DNA of 64,000 nt from Owenweeksia sp. TMED14 (GTDB lineage Bacteria > Bacteroidota > Bacteroidia > Flavobacteriales > Schleiferiaceae). The translations under genes and the position numbers were made by a program. Below are positions 1 through 8,928 of this stretch, piece after piece. How positions within the stretch are numbered: the first letter of the stretch is position 1; the number at the start of each line of letters is the position of its first letter. The stretch covers positions 1-64,000 of the forward strand of contig CATIRS010000019.1 of NCBI GenBank assembly GCA_949529985.1, read 5' to 3'. The notes beneath the pieces are model-generated. The model did not search any database. It was given only the letters and a program-made list of their open reading frames with translations, and was not told the origin of the DNA.

Positions 1-2211
1 TCCTTAAATGTTGATTTCTCCTGGGAAATTGCATGCAATCATATATCGAGTCAAAATTCATGCGGCACCGGAGCAAATTCTTATTATTTCCCATTAAAAA
101 TGCAAGACGACGCATGCCCAGCTCCTGCAGTAAGCGTTGCTACACTTAGAATTGATGTAGTTCCTTCAGTGCCTTCAGCCCCGGATTTGAGCAATAGCTG
201 CTTGTCATTTGATGCATCTAACAATTCGGTTGTTGTAAACTGGGATACACCGCTAGATACAGGGACAGACTTCCAGGGTTATATAGTCTTTCACGGTACT
301 CAGGCCGGAGTACCTTTTACCGCTATTGATACAACTTATGGAGCATTTGTGCCTACCACATATAATCATTTATCTACAAACCCTATTGCTGCACCAGTGG
401 CCAATGGTAATAATTTTTACTATCTAAGGTGTATCGGGTCTTGTGGTTATGAGTCCGTAAATAGTGACACTCTTTCTATGATGCTTTTGGATGTGACACC
501 CATACCACCAACAAACTCCTCTGTCGCACAGTTGGACTGGAATCCTAACGTAACTGGATCTACTGCTATGTACGAGATTTGGCGACGCCCAACGGGAACT
601 GCAGCATCTGCATGGGCACTTGTGGATTCTACAACATCAATCACATTTAATGATACAGTGAACATATGTGGTCAGGATTTGGAGTATCAAATTCGAATTG
701 CTGGGCTTTGTAATTCAACAACGGACAGTGGCTCATTCTCAGACACCTATAATACTGATGTTCTAAATATAGATTCCGTTTCCGTAGTAGGTGGGACAGC
801 TATTATTTCTTGGTCGGGAAATACAAATGGAGATGTTATCGATTTTGACCTCTTAGAATATGATCCAGCGACAGGGTGGAATTCAATTGCTACGGTTCCT
901 GTTGCCACAGCAATGCCTTTCACTATTCCTGGAGCCACACCGTTAACATCCGTTAAGAGTTATAAGGTGATATCGACTGATAGCTGCGGAAATCAAAGTA
1001 GTGATCTACTTGTTCAAAAACATAACAATATGCTCTTGACCGAGAGTCTGGATCCCTGTGAAGGAATACTCCGTCTAAAGTGGAATAGCTATAAAGGCTG
1101 GGCCGGAGGCGTCGGTGCATATAGAGTTCTAGCAGACGTCACCCCTCCAGGAGGGCCAACACAGTTAGGAGTGTTATTTGCTACCAAGTCTGCAACAGAC
1201 TCCTCGTTTAATACCAAAGCGGTTATAGGGGGGTGGAGTTATTGTTTTTACATTCAAGCGGTTGATACCGGCCTGACAAAATTCAGCACTTCGAATGAAA
1301 TATGCATGAATAGTTTAGCTGTTCAAAGGTCACGAATCTTATACATGGCAAAAGTATCCGTCCGTCCAGATAATGCTGTTGAATTGGTATGCTATATAGA
1401 TAAAGATGCTGATATTATTCATTTTGATCTTCAACGTGCTGAGGCGCCTGGTGACGCTTACAGGTCGCTTGGAAATATTCCTAAGCCAATAATACAGCCT
1501 TCGGAAATTCGTTTCAATGATTTTTCAGCGGATCCACAAAACCACAGATATGAGTACCGTTTCGTTGCGACAGATAGTTGTGGTGGGATCGACACATCGT
1601 CTAATATTGGAGTAAATATGTTGCTTGAAGTTGAGTCAAAAGAAAATCTAACGAACGTTCTTAATTGGAATTCATATCGGGATTTCATGGGCGGCGTTAA
1701 TGGGTATGAAATTTATCGATCACTAGGAGTTAGTGCCAACGGATTTGTTTTGATAGGATCTACTACAGATACTTTTTATGTTGATAACATCAGAAATGAA
1801 GGAGACAACGTTGGTATTTTCTGTTATCGAATTGTTGCTACGGAAAAAAACAATCCTTTGTTTTTTGTTGATTATAACGGTTTGGCTTTTATGAGCACTT
1901 CAAATGAAGCATGTGCCGAGCACAAGCCAAGAGTGTTTATCCCTAATAGTTTTAATCCTAAATCTACTGAATCGGCAATAAATACTGTTTGGAAGCCTGT
2001 ACATCTGTACGTTGAGGCATCTAGTTACTCTTTAGAGATTTACGATCGTTGGGGCAATAAAGTATTCATGACAATGGATGAAACCAAAGGCTGGGATGGT
2101 AAGGTTTCTGGGGAGTATGCGCCACCAGGTGCTTATATCTATCAGTTAAAATATCGATCCAAACAAGGCGAACCCATCGATAGACGAGGGTCAATAACAT
2201 TGATATATTGA
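1..2211 (+). CDS. Secreted T9SS substrate with type-B C-terminal sorting domain (5' end missing)
   Basis: The frame is open from base 1, so the gene begins outside the window; the ATG at 100 is internal. The visible part is a chain of fibronectin-III-like beta modules with recurring cysteines (DSCG, GSCG, LEYQIRI, YEYRFVATDSCGG, YCFYIQAVDTG). The last 90 or so residues form a gliding-motility-associated C-terminal domain: FIPNSFNPKS, then YSLEIYDRWGNKVF, GWDGK, PPGAYIYQLKY and GSITLIY. In Bacteroidota this domain (CHU_C, type-B sorting signal) directs proteins through the type IX secretion system to the cell surface, often as large adhesins. No catalytic domain is seen, so an adhesive or structural surface role is inferred. 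A strong terminator follows the stop. Confidence 0.9.
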   Translation, partial: SLNVDFSWEIACNHISSQNSCGTGANSYYFPLKMQDDACPAPAVSVATLRIDVVPSVPSAPDLSNSCLSFDASNNSVVVNWDTPLDTGTDFQGYIVFHGTQAGVPFTAIDTTYGAFVPTTYNHLSTNPIAAPVANGNNFYYLRCIGSCGYESVNSDTLSMMLLDVTPIPPTNSSVAQLDWNPNVTGSTAMYEIWRRPTGTAASAWALVDSTTSITFNDTVNICGQDLEYQIRIAGLCNSTTDSGSFSDTYNTDVLNIDSVSVVGGTAIISWSGNTNGDVIDFDLLEYDPATGWNSIATVPVATAMPFTIPGATPLTSVKSYKVISTDSCGNQSSDLLVQKHNNMLLTESLDPCEGILRLKWNSYKGWAGGVGAYRVLADVTPPGGPTQLGVLFATKSATDSSFNTKAVIGGWSYCFYIQAVDTGLTKFSTSNEICMNSLAVQRSRILYMAKVSVRPDNAVELVCYIDKDADIIHFDLQRAEAPGDAYRSLGNIPKPIIQPSEIRFNDFSADPQNHRYEYRFVATDSCGGIDTSSNIGVNMLLEVESKENLTNVLNWNSYRDFMGGVNGYEIYRSLGVSANGFVLIGSTTDTFYVDNIRNEGDNVGIFCYRIVATEKNNPLFFVDYNGLAFMSTSNEACAEHKPRVFIPNSFNPKSTESAINTVWKPVHLYVEASSYSLEIYDRWGNKVFMTMDETKGWDGKVSGEYAPPGAYIYQLKYRSKQGEPIDRRGSITLIY

Positions 2212-2231
2212 TATTATTTTCATATTGAATT

Positions 2232-2262
2232 AAAGGCCACCTCAATAGGGTGGCCTTTTTTA
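2232..2262 (+). terminator. Rho-independent terminator
   Basis: A perfect 10-bp stem, AAAGGCCACC at 2232-2241 and GGTGGCCTTT at 2249-2258, has a 7-base loop and runs into T residues. It lies 20 bases after the stop of the secreted-protein gene and directly before the guaB promoter box. Confidence 0.9.
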
Positions 2263-2263
2263 T

Positions 2264-2271
2264 TACTTTTG
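2264..2271 (+). promoter_or_regulatory. Bacteroidota -7 promoter box before guaB
   Basis: TACTTTTG matches the Bacteroidota -7 consensus TAnnTTTG exactly. It sits 28 bases before the guaB ATG, right after the upstream terminator, so the -33 region would fall inside the terminator hairpin. Confidence 0.65.
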
Positions 2272-2299
2272 TTTGCAATTTATATCTAAGTTGCAGCCT

Positions 2300-3772
2300 A
2301 TGGATAATCCTCTTCCAAAAGTCATTGGAGAATATCTCACATACGATGACGTATTACTAATACCATCTTTCTCTGAAGTTCTTCCGCGAGATGTTGATAT
2401 CGAATCTAGATTTTCAAAAAATATCATCTTAAAAACACCTATAGTAAGCTCGGCTATGGATACCGTTACTGAGGCAGGTCTTGCAATCGCTATGGCACAG
2501 GAAGGTGGCATGGGTGTGTTGCACAAAAACATGACCGCAGAAAAGCAGGCGATGGAAGTTCGGAAAGTGAAAAGAGCAGAGTCAGGAATGATTATCGATC
2601 CAATTACCTTGAGTAAGGATGCATTTTTATCCGATGCGAAGAGTTTAATGGCTGAATATAGGATTGGAGGAATACCTGTAGTTGACAGTGATAAAAAGCT
2701 AATAGGAATAGTGACTAACAGAGATCTACGTTTTGAAAAAGATGATAATAAAAGGGTGTCTGAAATAATGACATCAGGGTCATTGGTTACTGCCGAAGAG
2801 AATACAACTATGGAGGAGGCTGAACTCATTCTTCAGGAAAATAAAATAGAAAAGCTTCCTGTAGTAAACAAGAATGGAGTTTTGATTGGTCTAATCACAT
2901 ATAGAGATATTTCTAAAAAGCGAAATAAGCCTAATTCAAATAAGGATTTGTTTGGACGATTAAGAGTAGCTGCTGCTGTTGGTGTTACTTCGGATATCCT
3001 GGACAGGGTAAGACTTCTTGTAGCAGCCAATGCTGACGCTATTGTAATCGACACCGCCCACGGACATACCAAAGGTGTAGTGGATGCATTAAAGAATGTT
3101 AAAGCAGAATTTCCTGATTTAGACGTCGTCGTCGGTAACATAGCAACGGCAGAGGCAGCACGTTACCTCGTAGATGCTGGAGCCGATGCCGTGAAAGTAG
3201 GAATAGGACCGGGCTCCATATGTACAACGCGTATTGTTGCAGGTGTAGGCGTTCCTCAATTGTCTGCGATCATGATTGTAGCTGAAGCCATAAAGGGAAC
3301 TGGCGTGCCAGTTATAGCAGATGGAGGGATTAGGTATACTGGTGACATCGTTAAGGCTATTGCTGCGGGAGCAGATTGCGTAATGTTAGGTTCTTTATTA
3401 GCTGGAACTAAAGAGGCTCCCGGTGAGTCGATCATACTTGACGGTAGACGTTTTAAGTCTTATCGGGGAATGGGTTCTATTGAAGCCATGGAGTCAGGGT
3501 CTAAAGACAGGTACTTTCAGGATGTGGAGGACGATATTAAGAAATTAGTGCCTGAAGGCATCGTAGGTAGAGTCCCTTATAAAGGAGAAGTAAATGAGGT
3601 TATGTATCAGTTCATCGGTGGGCTAAGAGCAGGGATGGGATATTGCGGAGCTAAGGATGTAGAAGATCTTAAAGTGAAAGGAACTTTTGTCAGAATTACT
3701 GCATCTGGAATTGCGGAGAGTCATCCGCATGACGTAACTATAACCAGAGAAGCTCCTAACTATAGTCGTTAA
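2300..3772 (+). CDS. guaB: IMP dehydrogenase
   Basis: Oxidises IMP to XMP with NAD+, the committed step of GMP synthesis in the cytosol. The protein has the expected length (about 490 residues): an N-terminal TIM-barrel part beginning [19 protein letters not shown], two CBS domains at about residues 90-205 (a regulatory nucleotide-binding pair), and the catalytic loop GPGSICTTR with the active-site cysteine at residue 308. The C-terminal flap region [12 protein letters not shown] is also present. The ATG at 2300 is chosen over an in-frame TTG at 2273, which lies almost on the promoter box. Its last four bases overlap the 3' end of the convergent gene downstream. Confidence 0.97.
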   Translation: MDNPLPKVIGEYLTYDDVLLIPSFSEVLPRDVDIESRFSKNIILKTPIVSSAMDTVTEAGLAIAMAQEGGMGVLHKNMTAEKQAMEVRKVKRAESGMIIDPITLSKDAFLSDAKSLMAEYRIGGIPVVDSDKKLIGIVTNRDLRFEKDDNKRVSEIMTSGSLVTAEENTTMEEAELILQENKIEKLPVVNKNGVLIGLITYRDISKKRNKPNSNKDLFGRLRVAAAVGVTSDILDRVRLLVAANADAIVIDTAHGHTKGVVDALKNVKAEFPDLDVVVGNIATAEAARYLVDAGADAVKVGIGPGSICTTRIVAGVGVPQLSAIMIVAEAIKGTGVPVIADGGIRYTGDIVKAIAAGADCVMLGSLLAGTKEAPGESIILDGRRFKSYRGMGSIEAMESGSKDRYFQDVEDDIKKLVPEGIVGRVPYKGEVNEVMYQFIGGLRAGMGYCGAKDVEDLKVKGTFVRITASGIAESHPHDVTITREAPNYSR

Positions 3773-4482
3773 GGAATATAAATACTTTGTCTCTGAACGA
3801 AATCCTCATAACAGCTGTATAAACTCAGAAGTAATTGATAATCTGTTTTCATACGGATTGACCTCTTGTCCCACGTGCAAAACAATAGCATTTCTTCGAT
3901 CTGGTTCGATGTTAACCCGGTCAGTTCAAAAAGAGCATTTCGGTTATTGTTTTCTGCTAGCTTAACTCGATAGTTTTCATTTTCTAAAATAGCCTTAAGC
4001 TCTCTTAACTGTCGGGGCCTCTTGCCAAATTGATCATATAAAAAATCTATCGGATTCGCTATAGTGGGCTTAATACTCTCTGGAGTCATGATCTCACTCC
4101 CACTTGGTCTTTGAGGCTTCTTTACAGGGATCTGCTTTGGTAGATTGCTTGTGAGCTTATAAGCTGTTATTGGCACTTCCTCCAGTAAGAAATTCTGAGG
4201 CAGAAGTTCAATTATGGCATTACTATTATTTAATGCTGAGGCATATCGGTATGAAAATCCAGGTTTAGAAAACACCAATGTGTCTCCTTTTTTTGCCTCC
4301 AATGAAAAAGAACCCTCCGAGTTCGATGTAGAGGACGATTCATCTCTAACATTAACTATTGTTACATTCGGTACTGGGTCTTTTGATTTATCTTCGAGAA
4401 TAACTCCTTCAAAGAGAACGGATGACTGACCATTTGACACAAATCCCATCAAAGCAAATGCTATTGTATAAAAACTCTTCAC
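3769..4482 (-). CDS. Exported protein with carboxypeptidase-like regulatory domain
   Basis: A signal peptide (MKSFYTIAFALMGFVSNGQ) is followed by a CarboxypepD_reg-like beta-sandwich at about residues 24-95: VILEDKSKDPVPNVTIVNV, GSFSLEAKKGDTLVFSKPGF. This module is common in Bacteroidota envelope proteins and TonB receptors, where it is structural. The remaining 140 residues contain a charged helical region (FGKRPRQLRELKAILEN) ending in a segment with a conserved-looking tryptophan and no named domain. It is a stand-alone periplasmic or outer-membrane-associated protein of unknown function. It is convergent with guaB, with a 4-base overlap of the stops, and divergent from ettA. Confidence 0.75.
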   Translation of the reverse strand: MKSFYTIAFALMGFVSNGQSSVLFEGVILEDKSKDPVPNVTIVNVRDESSSTSNSEGSFSLEAKKGDTLVFSKPGFSYRYASALNNSNAIIELLPQNFLLEEVPITAYKLTSNLPKQIPVKKPQRPSGSEIMTPESIKPTIANPIDFLYDQFGKRPRQLRELKAILENENYRVKLAENNNRNALFELTGLTSNQIEEMLLFCTWDKRSIRMKTDYQLLLSLYSCYEDFVQRQSIYIP

Positions 4483-4548
4483 AGATGGGGAAATTACAAT
4501 AACTATGCCCGACTCAATTCCCGATATTTGCAGTGTAAAAATTTATAT

Positions 4549-6243
4549 ATGTCAGACGATAAGAAGATAATATTTTCAATGACGGGAGTCTCTAAAATAC
4601 TTCCAAACAACAATAAAGCGATCCTAAAGGAAATATACCTAAGCTTTTATCATGGGGCTAAAATCGGTATCATCGGATTAAACGGATCAGGTAAATCTAC
4701 ATTGTTGAAGATTATTGCGGGAGTTGAAAAGAATTTTCAAGGAGACGTTGTTTTTGTACAGGGATATACTGTTGGTTATCTGGAGCAGGAGCCTTTACTT
4801 GATGAAACTAAAACGGTTAAAGACATTGTTAAAGAGGGAGTTTCTGAAACTGTGGCTCTGTTGGATGAATATAACTCAATTAATGAGCAATTTGGATTGC
4901 CTGAGGTTTATGAGAACCCTGATGCGATGGAAAAGTTAATGAATCGCCAATCTCAAGTGCAGGATCGTATTGATGCTACAAATGCTTGGGAGATGGACAC
5001 TGTGTTATCTCGAGCTATGGATGCTCTCCAGTGCCCTGATGGTGACACCCCGATTTCTGTATTATCAGGAGGGGAGAGAAGACGCGTAGCTCTTTGTCGT
5101 CTTTTACTTAAAAATCCAGATGTCTTGCTACTTGACGAGCCGACGAATCACCTTGATGCAGAATCAATTTTATGGTTAGAACATCATTTACAGCAATACA
5201 AGGGGACCGTTATCGCTGTAACACATGATCGCTACTTTTTGGATAATGTGGCTGGCTGGATACTAGAATTAGATCGAGGAGAAGGGATTCCATGGAAAGG
5301 TAACTATACGGAGTGGCTAGAGCAAAAGACTAAAAGACTACAAACGGAGGAAAAACAGGCTACAAAAAGAAGAAGAACGCTGGAACGAGAACTAGATTGG
5401 GTCCGGATGAATCCAAAGGGTCGTCAAGCAAAATCTAAAGCACGTCTTTCTAATTACGATAAACTATTAAGTGAAGAGCAGAAGGACAAAGAGCAAACTT
5501 TAGAGATATTTATACCTAATGGTCCACGCTTGGGTCAGAATGTCATTGACGCTGAACACGTTAAAAAGGCATTTGGCGATAAATTATTATATGAAGATTT
5601 AAACTTTAAGCTGCCTCCCGCGGGTATAGTCGGTATAGTTGGCCCAAATGGAGCAGGGAAAACAACTATATTTCGAATGATAATGGACCAGCTAGATGCT
5701 GATTCGGGGCTCTTTAAAGTAGGTGAAACTGCAAAAATTTCATACGTCGATCAGTCGCATGAAAAAATGGACCCAGAGAAATCTATATATGAAATTATAG
5801 GTGATGGCCAAGAGCAGTTTGAAATCGGAAATCAAATAGTTAATTCTCGAGCTTATCTGGCTAGGTTTAATTTTAGTGGAGGAGATCAAAGTAAAAAAAT
5901 AGGAATCCTATCTGGGGGTGAAAGAAATCGTTTGCATCTGGCAATGGCTCTAAAAGAGGGTGGTAATGTGTTACTTCTTGACGAACCAACTAATGATTTG
6001 GACATCAACACTTTGAGAGCTTTAGAAGAGGCTCTTTATAGCTTTGCTGGCTGTGCGGTGATTATTTCTCACGACAGGTGGTTTATGGATCGCGTATGTA
6101 CTCACATATTGGCTTTTGAAGGTGATTCTCAGGTATACTACTTCGAAGGTTCTTTTTCAGAATATGAAGAGAACAAGAAGAAACGTTTGGGAGGCTCTAG
6201 TCTTGAGCCCAAAAAATTTAAATATAAGAAATTAGTCAAATAA
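4549..6243 (+). CDS. ettA: Energy-dependent translational throttle protein EttA (ABC-F ATPase)
   Basis: Tandem ABC ATPase that binds the ribosomal E site and gates entry into elongation according to ATP/ADP. There are two complete nucleotide-binding domains and no membrane segments: Walker A GLNGSGKST at residues 43-51 and GPNGAGKTT at 365-373, with signatures LSGGERRR and LSGGERNR and Walker B segments LLLDEPTNHLD and LLLDEPTNDLD. The charged linker TKRRRTLERELDWVRMNPKGRQAKSKARL between them is typical of EttA. The ATG at 4549 gives the family N-terminus MSDDKKIIFSMTGVSKI; an in-frame TTG at 4528 is less likely. A near-match promoter box GATATTTG lies at 4523-4530. The stop overlaps the hisS start by one base (TAATG), so the two form an operon. 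Confidence 0.93.
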   Translation: MSDDKKIIFSMTGVSKILPNNNKAILKEIYLSFYHGAKIGIIGLNGSGKSTLLKIIAGVEKNFQGDVVFVQGYTVGYLEQEPLLDETKTVKDIVKEGVSETVALLDEYNSINEQFGLPEVYENPDAMEKLMNRQSQVQDRIDATNAWEMDTVLSRAMDALQCPDGDTPISVLSGGERRRVALCRLLLKNPDVLLLDEPTNHLDAESILWLEHHLQQYKGTVIAVTHDRYFLDNVAGWILELDRGEGIPWKGNYTEWLEQKTKRLQTEEKQATKRRRTLERELDWVRMNPKGRQAKSKARLSNYDKLLSEEQKDKEQTLEIFIPNGPRLGQNVIDAEHVKKAFGDKLLYEDLNFKLPPAGIVGIVGPNGAGKTTIFRMIMDQLDADSGLFKVGETAKISYVDQSHEKMDPEKSIYEIIGDGQEQFEIGNQIVNSRAYLARFNFSGGDQSKKIGILSGGERNRLHLAMALKEGGNVLLLDEPTNDLDINTLRALEEALYSFAGCAVIISHDRWFMDRVCTHILAFEGDSQVYYFEGSFSEYEENKKKRLGGSSLEPKKFKYKKLVK

Positions 6244-7589
6244 TGAAACCACAGTCATCCAAAGGAACTCGCGATTTTAATGCCATAGACGTACGACGTC
6301 GAAATCATATTATTGGCATTTTAAAAGATGCTTTTGAGACTTTTGCCTTTAATCCGCTTGAAACCCCAAGTTTTGAAAATATTGAAACACTAATGGGGAA
6401 ATATGGTGAAGAAGGGGATCGGCTTATCTTTAAAATTCTTCGCTCAGGTGATTATATGAAGAATGTTGAAGATTCATCGAATCCAAAGATCAGAGAAATA
6501 TCAGACAAGGCATTGCGTTATGATTTAACTGTTCCTTTTGCTAGATATGTATCTCAAAATGCTGGTAAGTTGTCTTTTCCTTTTAAAAGGTATCAGATTC
6601 AACCTGTTTGGAGGGCGGACAGGCCTCAAAAGGGTAGATTTAGAGAGTTTCTTCAATGCGATGCCGACGTTGTCGGATCATCAAGTCTGTGGCAAGAGGT
6701 GGAAATGATAGACCTATATTCTCATGTCTTTGATAAACTTAACCTTTCTGTCAAGATTAATTTGAATAATAGAAAAATACTGTCAGGCATCGCGACAGTA
6801 TGCGGCGTCGGTAACAGGCTAATTGAATTTACAGTAGCGCTGGATAAGTTGGATAAGATTGGAGAAGTAGGCGTTATAAGCGAACTCAGAGACAAGGGTT
6901 TTTCAGAAAAAGAAATCGATGATCTAAAGCCTGCATTACGACCATTGGTCAATTTTGATGATTCAATTTTGTTTTTAAAAGATTGGTTAAATGCTAGTGA
7001 TGAGGCATTAGAGGGTATCAAAGAACTCGAGTTTATAGTAAAAAACATTAGGAGTCCTGATTTGCTTAGACTAAACATAAGTCTTGCACGTGGCCTCAAC
7101 TACTATACGGGTTGTATTATTGAGGTTTCCGCAGCAGATGTAGAAATTGGAAGTATTGGTGGTGGAGGAAGATATGATAATCTCACTTCGATGTTTGGTT
7201 TAGATGATATATCCGGAGTTGGAATAAGCTTTGGTCTCGACAGAATATTACTATGTTTGGAGGAATTGAACCTGCTTCCCAATGGAATTAATAAATCAGT
7301 AAATATTGTTGTGATTCGAACAAGTGAAGATTGTTCTATTTATACGTATGGATGGACCCAAGAATTACGTCAAAATGGTATTTCAGTTGATTACTATCCT
7401 GAAGTAGTAAAGCAAAAAAAACAGTACGAATACGCTGAAAAAATTGGCGCTACTTATGTTCTATTGGCGGACGAAGTAGATATGAAACAGGATCATCTTC
7501 GAGTTAAGAATTTAAAAACAGGTCACCAAGATGTCGTGAGCAGCAAGAATATTGTTTCATTTTTCCAGAATATAAAGACTATCAATTGA
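6243..7589 (+). CDS. hisS: Histidyl-tRNA synthetase
   Basis: Class II aminoacyl-tRNA synthetase that charges tRNA-His. Visible landmarks are the N-terminal GTRDFNAIDVRRRN, motif 2 around RYDLTVPFARYV and FKRYQIQPVWRADRPQKGRFREFLQCD, the histidine-binding segment ARGLNYYTGCIIEV, motif 3 GISFGLDRIL, and a C-terminal anticodon-binding domain from about residue 355. The length of 448 residues is normal. The start codon shares a base with the ettA stop, so translation is probably coupled. The gene abuts the convergent flavin reductase with no intergenic base and no visible terminator. Confidence 0.96.
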   Translation: MKPQSSKGTRDFNAIDVRRRNHIIGILKDAFETFAFNPLETPSFENIETLMGKYGEEGDRLIFKILRSGDYMKNVEDSSNPKIREISDKALRYDLTVPFARYVSQNAGKLSFPFKRYQIQPVWRADRPQKGRFREFLQCDADVVGSSSLWQEVEMIDLYSHVFDKLNLSVKINLNNRKILSGIATVCGVGNRLIEFTVALDKLDKIGEVGVISELRDKGFSEKEIDDLKPALRPLVNFDDSILFLKDWLNASDEALEGIKELEFIVKNIRSPDLLRLNISLARGLNYYTGCIIEVSAADVEIGSIGGGGRYDNLTSMFGLDDISGVGISFGLDRILLCLEELNLLPNGINKSVNIVVIRTSEDCSIYTYGWTQELRQNGISVDYYPEVVKQKKQYEYAEKIGATYVLLADEVDMKQDHLRVKNLKTGHQDVVSSKNIVSFFQNIKTIN

Positions 7590-8195
7590 TCAAGGATTTG
7601 GATATTTTTGGCGTATAACTCTGTTCGTTATGGAATATGCGTCAAGTCCTTGGGAACTGATTAACCCTTTTTGGGTAAGGTCCATAAAGCCATCTTCCTT
7701 AGGTTTAATATTTGAAATTACCCTGACTATTTCGGCTTCAATTAATATCGTTCCATTGCTCATTTCATGACTTTTACTTCTCTTAAGTGTAAATTGGATA
7801 TCTGAATCTAAGAGCATCGGCACTTCAAAGGTTTGATCCATTTCCCATTTTATGTTTAATGAGTCGAGTTCAGAAACTTCTGTAGAGTACTTAGCGCTGC
7901 ACTGATGAAGTTGTTCTTCTGAAAGAAAAGATGTTGCTGGGATGAAATTAAAATATGGATTCCTTAAAATGTTCCCATAAGTCTGATGATCATTTGTGGG
8001 AGGCCGGAACAAAAATCCCCATGTGGGTGGATTGGAACCAATATGAATAATTTGACTAAAAACTCCTGCATTGGCCTTTCCATTAATATTCTTTGAACAT
8101 AACAATCCGACCGGTTTTAGACCACCAAGTGAGTTGAAAAAAACACCTCTATATCTACCTGACCATTTCTCCCAGACTTTGCTGCTAAATTCCAT
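7590..8195 (-). CDS. Flavin reductase-like (FMN-binding split-barrel) protein
   Basis: About 200 residues of the flavin reductase/DIM6-NTAB family: the FMN-contact region reads KPVGLLCSKNINGKANAGVFSQ, followed by PPTWGFLFRPPTNDHQTYGNI. These proteins bind FMN and reduce it with NAD(P)H or serve as flavoprotein oxygenases; this protein's substrate cannot be read from sequence. The ATG at 8195 (MEFSSKVWEKW) is chosen over a TTG at 8204, leaving a 5-base gap after the SDR stop. The two minus-strand genes are therefore co-transcribed and may form a redox pair. Confidence 0.78.
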   Translation of the reverse strand: MEFSSKVWEKWSGRYRGVFFNSLGGLKPVGLLCSKNINGKANAGVFSQIIHIGSNPPTWGFLFRPPTNDHQTYGNILRNPYFNFIPATSFLSEEQLHQCSAKYSTEVSELDSLNIKWEMDQTFEVPMLLDSDIQFTLKRSKSHEMSNGTILIEAEIVRVISNIKPKEDGFMDLTQKGLISSQGLDAYSITNRVIRQKYPNP

Positions 8196-8200
8196 TCTAA

Positions 8201-8884
8201 TCAATTTCTGATATGTCCCATACCACCATTAATACCGATTGTTTCTCCAGAAATCCATTTTGATTCTAGTAGAAGCATGGCCATTTGAGCAATTTCAATT
8301 GGATTTCCGACAGATTTCAATGGGTGTCTTTGCTCACTGGCGATTCTTCGATTTTCATTACCCAATAATTTTTTAGCCATCGGTGTGTCTGTTAGTGATG
8401 GAGCAATTATGTTTACTCTCACATTTGGAGCCCATTCAGCAGCTAGAGAACGACCAAGGCCTTCTATGGCGCCTTTGGCCATGGCGACAGAAGAATGAAA
8501 TGGCATGCCTTGACCAACAGCAACTGTGCTAAATAAAACAACACTTCCCTTGCCAGCGATTAATGACTTCTCAGCCTTTTGAAGAGCCTTTGCTGCATTA
8601 AAAGCATTCACCTGAAAATCATGATTAAAGTCCTCAGATTTCATAGATTTAAAAGGTTTTAAGTTGATGCTTCCTGGGCAGAAGACAAATCCACTTAATG
8701 CAGAAGGTATATCATCTAATTCTATACTTTCAATATCCATCTCAAGGCTTGTTAGATTTTCGTGTTCAAAATCAGTCTTGTCTCGACTAATTCCAAGTAC
8801 TTTATATCCGCTCTCCAATAGAGTTTGAGTTAGTGCGTGACCTATGCCGGTTCTGTGACCAACCACCAAAATTGTATGTTCCAT
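8201..8884 (-). CDS. Short-chain dehydrogenase/reductase
   Basis: Classical SDR of 227 residues. The cofactor loop is VVGHRTGIGHA (a variant of GxxxGxG), the catalytic serine is in LFSTVAVGQGM, and the catalytic Tyr-x-x-x-Lys position appears as HSSVAMAKGAIEG, where the usual tyrosine is replaced by valine or serine; the Lys is kept. RVNIIAPSLTDTPMA and the C-terminal SGETIGINGGMG are family-typical. The altered tyrosine makes ordinary dehydrogenase chemistry uncertain, and it may be a divergent reductase. It forms a unit with the flavin reductase downstream. A near-consensus promoter box TACTTGTG is at 8895-8902. It is divergent from the ammonia-lyase gene. Confidence 0.8.
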   Translation of the reverse strand: MEHTILVVGHRTGIGHALTQTLLESGYKVLGISRDKTDFEHENLTSLEMDIESIELDDIPSALSGFVFCPGSINLKPFKSMKSEDFNHDFQVNAFNAAKALQKAEKSLIAGKGSVVLFSTVAVGQGMPFHSSVAMAKGAIEGLGRSLAAEWAPNVRVNIIAPSLTDTPMAKKLLGNENRRIASEQRHPLKSVGNPIEIAQMAMLLLESKWISGETIGINGGMGHIRN

Positions 8885-8906
8885 ATTCTTTTAACACAAG
8901 TAATCC

Positions 8907-8914
8907 TATTTTTG
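8907..8914 (+). promoter_or_regulatory. -7 promoter box before histidine ammonia-lyase
   Basis: TATTTTTG is an exact TAnnTTTG match, 14 bases before the ATG at 8929, in the 44-base divergent gap. It supports that start over an upstream in-frame codon at 8833, which would overlap the SDR gene. Confidence 0.6.
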
Positions 8915-8928
8915 TTGAAAATTACAGT

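Noticed and set aside
2273-2299. TTG start for guaB
   Set aside because: It lies 1 base after the promoter box; the ATG at 2300 gives the family N-terminus.
4523-4530. Promoter box GATATTTG before ettA
   Set aside because: One mismatch in the TA pair; kept only as a note in the ettA entry.
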